From a virus: a DNA stretch of 40,399 bases. Positions 33,801 to 40,399 of the stretch are shown here, piece by piece (the stretch's first letter is position 1; every line of letters starts with the position of its first letter). The position numbers were made by a program, and so were the translations under genes. The DNA is taken from the IMG/VR virus record IMGVR_UViG_3300030451_005542, positions 1-40,399 of that record. One strand, written 5' to 3'. Under the pieces are notes generated by a model. The model was not told where the DNA came from, searched no databases, and saw only the letters and a program-made list of their open reading frames with translations.

Positions 33801-34532
33801 TTATGATTTTTCTTGAGTTATTTTTTTATTTTCTTTAGCATCAGCAACTTGAATTATTTCAGGCTGCTTGATTACTAATCCAGCATATGTTAATATTTTA
33901 TTAACCAATGCGGTTTCTTCTGATGGATGTAGCTCGTAATCTTGATAATCTGCTGCAGCAGGATTATATAATGCAACACCATTAACTTCAAAAGATGTCC
34001 AATTAACTTCAGCGGGTTTTTTAACATATGAACACTGAATAGTATCAACTATAGAACTAGGATAAACAGTTAATGAATTACCGTCTCTAAGATATATAGG
34101 ATAACTTGTTGATGGACTTGTAAGTGGAGAATTATTTATATAAATAAATTCATTTGTTGATACTGGTTCAATTTCACAAGTTTCTGTTGTTGTACTTCCT
34201 GTATAAGTTGAAGTACCTGATTTAGTATATTGTACAGTACCTAATCTATATAAATTATTTGGTAAAGTATATTTACCTGAAGAAATAGTTAAATTAAAAT
34301 TTACAATTTTAAATAAATCAATTTTTTCTTTTATGTTTTTTACAATATTTGCGTATTCATTATTTATTTCGCCTCTACGATTATATTGATTTAAATCATA
34401 AAAATATTGTTCAAATATTTCAAGTTGTGCTTGATTAGCTAATAAATTATATTCTTGTGGCGTCATATAACCTCTATTCTCTTTATTGAGAATGGCTAAT
34501 ACTCTTTGATAAACTTTATCTACGCTAACCAT
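33801..34532 (-). CDS. Putative connector/ring structural protein, 243 aa
   Basis: The N-terminal helix (VYQRVLAILNKENRGYMTPQ, EYNLLANQAQLEIFEQYFYD) resembles head-completion and adaptor proteins, followed by beta-rich sequence with a Thr/Ser-rich loop (KSGTSTYTGSTTTETCE) and SYVKKPAEVNW. These features fit a ring protein below the portal. The C-terminus has the helix LHPSEETALVNKILTYAGLV. Its gene is preceded by the hairpin at 34549-34583 and followed by the adaptor gene with a three-base gap. Confidence 0.6.
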   Translation of the reverse strand: MVSVDKVYQRVLAILNKENRGYMTPQEYNLLANQAQLEIFEQYFYDLNQYNRRGEINNEYANIVKNIKEKIDLFKIVNFNLTISSGKYTLPNNLYRLGTVQYTKSGTSTYTGSTTTETCEIEPVSTNEFIYINNSPLTSPSTSYPIYLRDGNSLTVYPSSIVDTIQCSYVKKPAEVNWTSFEVNGVALYNPAAADYQDYELHPSEETALVNKILTYAGLVIKQPEIIQVADAKENKKITQEKS

Positions 34533-34548
34533 ATGTTTTTATTATTTA

Positions 34549-34583
34549 TAGTAATAGGGCCACTCTTAGCGACCCCATCACTA
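34549..34583 (-). terminator. Minus-strand RNA hairpin between the 258- and 243-residue genes
   Basis: On the minus strand, a 16-bp stem with a three-base loop (TAGTGATGGGGTCGCT, AAG, AGTGGCCCTATTACTA) forms with four G-U pairs. The G-U pairs would be A-C mismatches on the other strand, so the fold belongs to the minus-strand RNA. No T run follows it (TATAAATAATAAAAAC), so it may act as a processing or stabilising element rather than a plain terminator. It begins eight bases after the upstream gene's stop. Confidence 0.6.
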
Positions 34584-34591
34584 TAGAATGA

Positions 34592-35368
34592 CTATTTTAG
34601 TTTCTTTTCAATTGTTTTATAAACTTCGGTTCCTTCATCAGTTTTAAACCATGCCGCTAATGCAGAATAAGGATTTTCATCAAATGGTATTGTAAATAGT
34701 TTTCTATTATTAGTACCCCAATGCCACGATCTTTGATCTTCTGACAATAAAATTATAGCTTCTTCTGTTGCTTTAATTCCGAAGTTTCTTAATTGCACAT
34801 TATCATCTTCTGCTAGTTGTAGAAAAAGATCTGGATTGTTTTTTGCAAATAATAATATATCTCTTTTAATTTCTTGAGAAGACATATTAGAAACTTTATT
34901 TCCTTGATCAACTCTTAATACAGCTTCTGCATGATCTATATCCATTTGCTTAGCCATATTTAAAGCTTGTATTTCTAATTCTAAATCAAATAAATCATCT
35001 TTAGCTTCTTCTACTGCATCTAGTTCTTCATAGAATACATTTTTGCCTGGATGATATAATGATAATAATTTTTGTAATGATTGATTTGTTTTTGGCACGA
35101 ATAAAACACCGTCCCTAAAAACAATATGCCCTAATGTTGCTCTACCTTTTTGTTCATCAACAAATGGTGATTTTTGATTAGTAGCATATCTTAATTCTCT
35201 TGAATAACCTTTTTCTTCATCCCACCACATTAAAGGTGTTCTTGAATGATGCCTTGAAGCTAATCTAAAAGTTATAGGCTCTTTATTTCCTTTAAGAGCG
35301 TAAGATCTATCTTTTAATACCCATGATTTTTGGGCTTGTGGCTTTTTAGCCGTAGTTTTTGTTGCCAT
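34592..35368 (-). CDS. Hypothetical capsid-region protein, 258 aa
   Basis: An unrecognised protein starting with a basic Lys/Thr/Ala-rich tail (ATKTTAKKPQAQKSW) and ending with aromatic and Lys-rich segments. The middle has a helical, acidic part (FYEELDAVEEAKDDLFDLEL). No membrane segment. It sits directly after the MCP and its terminator-like hairpin, and before the ring-type gene, so it is likely a minor virion protein or a head-completion factor. Function is inferred from position only. Confidence 0.6.
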   Translation of the reverse strand: MATKTTAKKPQAQKSWVLKDRSYALKGNKEPITFRLASRHHSRTPLMWWDEEKGYSRELRYATNQKSPFVDEQKGRATLGHIVFRDGVLFVPKTNQSLQKLLSLYHPGKNVFYEELDAVEEAKDDLFDLELEIQALNMAKQMDIDHAEAVLRVDQGNKVSNMSSQEIKRDILLFAKNNPDLFLQLAEDDNVQLRNFGIKATEEAIILLSEDQRSWHWGTNNRKLFTIPFDENPYSALAAWFKTDEGTEVYKTIEKKLK

Positions 35369-35395
35369 AATATAATATAATAAAAATGATTAAAA

Positions 35396-35432
35396 GTAAA
35401 GGTAGGAGTACCCGAAGGTACCCCATCTTTAC
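35396..35432 (-). terminator. UUCG hairpin after the major capsid gene
   Basis: In the minus-strand RNA, GTAAAG ... CTTTAC forms an outer stem and GGGGTACC pairs with GGTACTCC around a UUCG tetraloop closed by C-G (loop at 35413-35416). A T-rich tract (TTTTAATCATTTTTATT) follows. It lies eight bases after the MCP stop. A terminator just after the capsid gene, with leak-through to later genes, is well known from T7 (T-phi); here it is a likely analogue. Confidence 0.7.
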
Positions 35433-35440
35433 ATTAAGTA

Positions 35441-36913
35441 TTAAGCTACTTGAGAAGCAGTCTTAAATAATACGAAGTTGTTAGCTCCTTGAACACACAG
35501 ACATCTTTCAGATAAGAAGTGTACATTCATTTCATCAACGTCAGAAGTATAAACTCCACCTACAGATCCAGTGATCCAAGATTTCATTTTTCTATCATCA
35601 GCTTCAGAAGCACGATAACGCACGTGTAAGAATGGTCGCTTAATATTTTTACCAAGCTGTTGATCGTATACTGTTGAAGTACCAGCAGGTACAAGCACAC
35701 CATCAATGTTACCACCTAAACCACGAGTTGTTGCATCGTTTAAGTATTTCCAGTCAGTTTTATAAAAGTCATAAGAACCTCTTCTAAAACCACTAAATCC
35801 TAAATTAAGTGCCATATCCTCACTATTATTAAATACACCAAAAGATGTACCACCATTATAATGAGCATTAACAGCTCCTAACATATCATCAAAAGTTAAA
35901 GCAGTAGCTCTATTTAAGAAAAGCATATTTTCCTCAATAGCACCTTGCTTATCTAAATTCTTAAGAATCTCATCAAAATCTTGTAATCCAGATCTTGCAG
36001 AACCGTCAGAGTTATCTAATGCATCTTCACCTGAGTTGAAGTTTTGATAGATGTTTCCTCTTGACTCAATAGCTGCAAACATACCTTCAGTACCTTTAAA
36101 GTTATCTCCTATAGCACCAGATCCAGTAGCAGCAAGCTCACCTTCAACCATTGCCATTTCAAGATAGTCTTCAAATCTTAATCTTGTTTCATGCTCTGAT
36201 TTTAAATACCATAAATATCCTGAAGCTCCATTTTCAGTTGTTACCTCAACCCAGCCAATTTGCGCAGTATCAGAACCAGAGATAGAATATTTATCTTTTA
36301 GAATGATAGGCGAATTGCTAAATTTTTGGAATCCAGCATCAATAGAACCAGCCATACCCGCAGTTCCTTTTAAAAATTCAGAACCATAAACGAATACTTT
36401 AACAGTAACAGCACTACCTGAAGTAAGTCCAGCAGCAGTTAATGTAGCACCACCATAAGCTTTTACAGTAAATGTATTAGTAGCTACAGCAGTAACGACA
36501 CCTTTAACTACTTTATCAGCAGTCCAAGTAACACCATCATTAGGATGTGTACCAGCTTCAATAATAGCAACAGTCTGTCCAATTCTAACTGCGTGACCGT
36601 TTTCAGTAATCACACCAGATGTTGTATTAGCAGATGCACTATCATAAGCTATATGTAATCTTCCTTGTTCAGACCAAATAATTTGATCAGAAGCAGAAGG
36701 AATCTCAGCACCAACCATACGAAGGAAAGAACCTATAGATCTGTTTCCATATCTTTCAACTTCTTTTTCGTATACGTCGGGTAAAAATTGTTGTGCAAAC
36801 GTTCCACCTCCTGAGGCAGAATCAAATGTTAGGTAGTTTGTACCAAACAACGTTTTAGTTGGGGCAGGCGTTAATCCAGCTGGAAACGCACCACCCGTTG
36901 AAAATAATCCCAT
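35441..36913 (-). CDS. Major capsid protein, HK97-fold type, 490 aa
   Basis: Long beta and helical composition with Gly-rich loops; the N-terminal region has LPDVYEKEVERYGNRSIGSF, and the C-terminal SDVDEMNVHFLSERCLCVQG, both of which I associate with capsid proteins of podovirus-like marine phages. A low-charge, Ala/Gly/Thr-rich composition with no membrane segment fits an assembled coat. The gene follows the acidic scaffold-like gene and the portal, the usual order. It is the likely most abundant late product, consistent with the strong hairpin after it. The fold is inferred, not shown. Confidence 0.75.
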   Translation of the reverse strand: MGLFSTGGAFPAGLTPAPTKTLFGTNYLTFDSASGGGTFAQQFLPDVYEKEVERYGNRSIGSFLRMVGAEIPSASDQIIWSEQGRLHIAYDSASANTTSGVITENGHAVRIGQTVAIIEAGTHPNDGVTWTADKVVKGVVTAVATNTFTVKAYGGATLTAAGLTSGSAVTVKVFVYGSEFLKGTAGMAGSIDAGFQKFSNSPIILKDKYSISGSDTAQIGWVEVTTENGASGYLWYLKSEHETRLRFEDYLEMAMVEGELAATGSGAIGDNFKGTEGMFAAIESRGNIYQNFNSGEDALDNSDGSARSGLQDFDEILKNLDKQGAIEENMLFLNRATALTFDDMLGAVNAHYNGGTSFGVFNNSEDMALNLGFSGFRRGSYDFYKTDWKYLNDATTRGLGGNIDGVLVPAGTSTVYDQQLGKNIKRPFLHVRYRASEADDRKMKSWITGSVGGVYTSDVDEMNVHFLSERCLCVQGANNFVLFKTASQVA

Positions 36914-36935
36914 TTGTAATTAATTTTAAAGATTG

Positions 36936-38216
36936 TTATTGTCTCATTTTAATTCTTAAACGATCAATATCATCTCCACTAACTGCTTTGACTTGCATTC
37001 CGCTATTTGTAGTTACATTTTCATGCGAGCCTCTCGGATCCATACTAATATTTTTTGAACTTTTCATTTGTTCTTTTATAGCATCAGATTTTCCTTGCTC
37101 ATAAAAATGATTCGCAATAGCATCTGCGTTCATTGCTGTAAACAATGCTTTATGATACCCTTTAGCATCTGACATTTCATTATTTTCATTAACATATTTG
37201 CTAACTAAACTATTAATATCAGATTGAGTATTTTTAACATTATCTATATCTTTAACATTGTATCTGTATCTTGAATTACCAACTTTGTATTCAAAACCTT
37301 TGAATTCATTATTAAATAATTCATTTGTAGTTTTTTCAAATACAGCACGCTGCTGTTGTGTAGATTTTGTTGTCGTTTTGTAATCATCGTAAAACTTAAC
37401 CGCCTCTTTTTGCTCAGGAGTCAAACGGGAACTTAACTTAAGTTCTTCGTAGTACTTACTCTTAAGGTTAGTTAGATTTGATTTAGCTTCTGCAATTGAT
37501 TCTTTGAAAGCAAGTTTTTTACGCTTGATTTCCCTTTCCTCATCACTTTCTTCATCATAAGAAAAATTATCATCAATTAAAAAATCTATTTCATCTGATG
37601 ATAGATGAGGTTTAGTTTGTCTATAGTATTCGCGAAGTAATTGCATATCGTCCATACCATTATAATCTCTGTTTAGATTTACATAATCTTCAACAGTTCC
37701 GCCAGTGTCTTCCATAAACTGTACTAACTTTTCTACATTCTCTGGTAACTCCCTGGCTTCTTGATTATTATTTACATCTTCTTGTTCTTCTTTAAGCTTA
37801 TTTGGTATATCTTTTATTTTATCAACTAAGCTTTTTTCTTCTTCTTTTGTTTCTTCATCTGTAACTAATTCTATAGGTGAATTTATTTCTTCCCCCTGTT
37901 CCTTTTCGTTACTTTGATTGTTTTCTTCTTGTTTAATTTTTCCGGTAGGCTCTTTAGACTCCTCTTTGTTTTCTTCTTGAACCTCTTCGCTAGTTTCGGA
38001 TCCGTCGCGTACAGGTACCTCATTTGTGCTTTGCTCTTGAACGGCATCTTTTTCTTCTTTTAAATTACGTAAATCTATTTTAATAACACCATCATCTTCT
38101 TTAGGTGTTTCAACTTTTTGTTTAGGTGTTTCAACCTTTTGTTCAGGTTGCTTTTTTTCTTGTTGTTCAACTGTTTCTTTTACAGCTTCTTCAACTTTAA
38201 CTGTTTCTTCTGCCAT
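36936..38216 (-). CDS. Acidic scaffolding-type protein, 426 aa
   Basis: The first about 150 residues are extremely rich in Glu, Lys and Gln (EEAVKETVEQQEKKQPEQKV; ETKEEEKSLVDKIKDIPNKL), with a near-exact short repeat (EQKVETPKQKVETPK). Coiled-coil helices follow (about 225-275), and the C-terminus is basic (DIDRLRIKMRQ). An acidic, coiled-coil protein placed between portal and MCP matches internal scaffolds, which have acidic bodies and a basic helix-loop-helix tail. It could also be a head-maturation factor; no protease motif is visible. Confidence 0.65.
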   Translation of the reverse strand: MAEETVKVEEAVKETVEQQEKKQPEQKVETPKQKVETPKEDDGVIKIDLRNLKEEKDAVQEQSTNEVPVRDGSETSEEVQEENKEESKEPTGKIKQEENNQSNEKEQGEEINSPIELVTDEETKEEEKSLVDKIKDIPNKLKEEQEDVNNNQEARELPENVEKLVQFMEDTGGTVEDYVNLNRDYNGMDDMQLLREYYRQTKPHLSSDEIDFLIDDNFSYDEESDEEREIKRKKLAFKESIAEAKSNLTNLKSKYYEELKLSSRLTPEQKEAVKFYDDYKTTTKSTQQQRAVFEKTTNELFNNEFKGFEYKVGNSRYRYNVKDIDNVKNTQSDINSLVSKYVNENNEMSDAKGYHKALFTAMNADAIANHFYEQGKSDAIKEQMKSSKNISMDPRGSHENVTTNSGMQVKAVSGDDIDRLRIKMRQ

Positions 38217-38247
38217 GATATAATATTATAAAATTAGTATGATTGGG

Positions 38248-40399
38248 TTATCTCGGTTCAAATACTTCTAAATTAAATCCGCTACCCATAGTATCATTAC
38301 CAGCAGATTCAAATTCTTGTTCTCCTTTATTATCTTTTCTTTGCTCTATAAGCTTAGATTGTTGAGAAGCTTGTATTCGAGTTCTTTCGTCTTTTCTATC
38401 TTCTTTATATTTTTCTCGACTAGTAAAGACTTCGCTCTCTTTATCTTTGAGAGCTATATTAAGATCAAACTCATATTTCATAAGTTCTTTCTTAAGTTCT
38501 TTTTCTTGTTGCATTTTTTGCATTTCCAGATTTGCTTCAACTTGTGCTAACTCTGCTTTTTGTTGTGAGATAGCTTGATTTTTTTGCATTTCCATTTGTG
38601 CTGAAGCTTGCGTAACTTGTGTATTAGCTTGCGCTTGTGCTTGAATATTTGCTTGCTGTCTTTGTCCGTCTTGTTCTAATTTTTTACGTCTACGAACTTT
38701 TAATAGTTGATTAGCAAGTTTTATATTTTTTATTTCTCTAATATCAATAGCATCTTCTAAATATATTTGATCTTTAGCTAATGCTTGTTGAATATTATTT
38801 TCTAGCATTTGTTTTTCTTCTTCATCTGGTGATAGTTCAATAAAAATTCCGAAGTCATGCAAATGCATATTTTTAATGTCCTCTAATGTTGCTACATTAA
38901 ATCTTCCTATACTAGATATAAATGCATCTTTAGTTGGTGAATACTCTAATATATCTGATATTCTTAAACTAATAGCTTCAGCTGTTCTAGCTGTAAGATA
39001 TAAACTAGATTGTAATATATGTCTTGTAGCAGTATTTGAATTAGCCGCCGCTAACTTTTGTATACCAACCAAAGCATTTTTATCTGGCAACGAACCGTCT
39101 CTTGCTTCATTTAATCCGGTAACGTCGCGTATCATTTGTAAATAATAATTGTATGTACTTATTAATGAAGCTATTTTATTATTACCACCGTTTGATGTTA
39201 ATTCTTGTATTGGCACTCTTCCAGCATTCATATCACCATCCGTTGTCATTGATCTACCAATAACTGAACCGGTTTGAAAAAACATATTTAACGCTTCTTG
39301 CGGATTATAATTTGTGCCATTACCTAAATCTATTTCAGCTAATCCATCTGCATCTAAATAAACTCCATCTGGTATCATTCTTGATAAAACTTGTTGTAGT
39401 TTTAAATGCGTTAATTGAACCATATCTGCAAATGTTGTTATTCTGCTAACTAATGATTCTATACGGCCTTTATATAATCTTGGTGCAACAACATTATAAT
39501 TCATCATTACTTTTGTTGTATCACTTTTGGGCCTTACCATATTTTTAGATATTCCCCATTTTAATAATTTACGAGTACCAAGTACAAACGCACCGTCATA
39601 TACAACTTCAATAGATCTTGATTGTTTAGAAAATCTTGATCTGTCATCTTTAGGTGGATTAAATTGATCATCTTTTTTAATAGCTTTATCTGCACCTGTT
39701 GCTGTTTTCTTTATTTTAAATACTTCATTATTATAAGTTTTATAATTAAAATATAAAACCTGTATTGTATTTGCATCTAATACTGCATCTTCATTTATAT
39801 ATCTATTATGTGATGCTCCAGTTTGTACTCCTTGTTTTGTTAACTCTTCTAATTCTTCGTCTGTTAAATCTGGAAATTGTTGCTTTAACTCGTTAATAGT
39901 CATTGCTTTAACTTCTCCTATATAATATATATCATCAAAGTAAGGTGAATATGTATAAGAATAAACAACGTCAGCAGGGTCTACATATTTTATTTTTATT
40001 CCCTGTGACGTATTAAACTCATTCTTAATACAACCTATACCAATTACAGCTAAATCATAATTGATTCTTCTTTGTATTAGATCATAATTATTAGAATTAA
40101 ATACTGTATTAATTGCTTGTTCTTCAGCTATTTCAATTGATTGCTTATATTCAAGCTGCATATGTAAAGAAAGCTCTTCTTCATTTTCCGGCAATGTTTC
40201 TCGATCATTGCTATACACATTAACCCCAAGCTGCGCCATTATATTATCAGATATTTCTTTTGTTTGCATATCTTCTAATATAGATTCAACATAATCAGTT
40301 CTTTGCTTCATTGAAGCAGGATCTTGTGAAAATGCTTTTATATCATATAATCTATCTGACATTCCGTTTACAACGATGTCCACAAACTTTGGAATAATA
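38248..40399 (-). CDS. Portal protein, 5' end cut by window edge
   Basis: The frame is open through the right edge: upstream of the GTG at 40383, the codons read IIPKF without a stop, so the true start lies outside the window. Motifs: FVDIVVNGMSDRLYDIKAF at the visible N-terminus, VIGIGCIKNEF, VYSYTYSPYFDDI, and helices near ITTFADMVQLTHLKLQQVLS and MIRDVTGLNEARDG, as expected of podovirus-like portals (12-subunit DNA gate). The last about 140 residues are a Gln-rich coiled coil (ANIQAQAQANTQVTQASAQ; EMQKNQAISQQKAELAQVEA). Next in transcription come scaffold and MCP genes. Confidence 0.8.
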   Translation of the reverse strand, partial: IIPKFVDIVVNGMSDRLYDIKAFSQDPASMKQRTDYVESILEDMQTKEISDNIMAQLGVNVYSNDRETLPENEEELSLHMQLEYKQSIEIAEEQAINTVFNSNNYDLIQRRINYDLAVIGIGCIKNEFNTSQGIKIKYVDPADVVYSYTYSPYFDDIYYIGEVKAMTINELKQQFPDLTDEELEELTKQGVQTGASHNRYINEDAVLDANTIQVLYFNYKTYNNEVFKIKKTATGADKAIKKDDQFNPPKDDRSRFSKQSRSIEVVYDGAFVLGTRKLLKWGISKNMVRPKSDTTKVMMNYNVVAPRLYKGRIESLVSRITTFADMVQLTHLKLQQVLSRMIPDGVYLDADGLAEIDLGNGTNYNPQEALNMFFQTGSVIGRSMTTDGDMNAGRVPIQELTSNGGNNKIASLISTYNYYLQMIRDVTGLNEARDGSLPDKNALVGIQKLAAANSNTATRHILQSSLYLTARTAEAISLRISDILEYSPTKDAFISSIGRFNVATLEDIKNMHLHDFGIFIELSPDEEEKQMLENNIQQALAKDQIYLEDAIDIREIKNIKLANQLLKVRRRKKLEQDGQRQQANIQAQAQANTQVTQASAQMEMQKNQAISQQKAELAQVEANLEMQKMQQEKELKKELMKYEFDLNIALKDKESEVFTSREKYKEDRKDERTRIQASQQSKLIEQRKDNKGEQEFESAGNDTMGSGFNLEVFEPR

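Noticed and set aside
40381-40383. GTG at 40383 as the portal start
   Set aside because: The frame continues without a stop to the window edge and the upstream codons (IIPKF) look like portal sequence, so the gene is treated as cut.
1-40399. CRISPR arrays, insertion sequences, integrase or attachment sites
   Set aside because: No regularly spaced repeats, transposase, integrase or flanking repeats were seen; there is no sign of a temperate lifestyle in this window.

Overview
The window is part of the genome of a double-stranded DNA, tailed, lytic-type bacteriophage, most likely a short-tailed marine phage infecting a Bacteroidota (Flavobacteria-like) host. The host call is an inference. The DNA is very AT-rich, start codons are preceded by A/T-rich tracts with almost no Shine-Dalgarno sequences, and many small proteins belong to families I recognise from marine phage metagenomes. 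A P22 gp10-like stabilisation protein, large internal virion proteins and no tape-measure, sheath or baseplate gene point to podovirus-like morphology.

The layout is two convergent arms. Positions 1-14488 run on the plus strand and hold the early and middle genes: tiny unknown proteins, a noncoding segment with two predicted RNA folds followed by an initiator-type tRNA (CAT anticodon), a stand-alone DnaA-domain-IV-like DNA-binding protein, a KTSC protein, an HTH protein, a phage sigma-70 factor, a recombination set (ERF annealing protein, PD-(D/E)XK exonuclease, SSB-like protein), a primase-helicase, and a nucleotide-supply set (ThyA, a GIY-YIG/MazG fusion, a second MazG-like protein, NrdB, NrdA). 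A hairpin terminator at 14496-14520 separates the arms.

Positions 14519-40399 run on the minus strand and hold the late genes, read from right to left: portal (cut by the right edge), acidic scaffold-like protein, major capsid protein, terminator-like hairpin, a 258-residue unknown, a second hairpin, two probable connector/adaptor proteins, a 2296-residue gp10-like protein, a 395-residue protein that carries the rest of its last Ig-like domain, a 107-residue protein, a Gln/Ala-rich internal protein, a 494-residue protein with an EF-hand, a 2093-residue protein with an HExxH motif, four small basic proteins and two membrane proteins that may be holins.

The window is incomplete. One plus-strand gene is cut at the left edge and the portal gene is open through the right edge. 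Terminase, DNA polymerase and a recognisable endolysin are not seen. The most unusual items are the Ig-like domain divided between two adjacent virion genes, the phage initiator tRNA with its neighbouring predicted structured RNA, the DnaA-C solo protein, and the GIY-YIG/MazG fusion.
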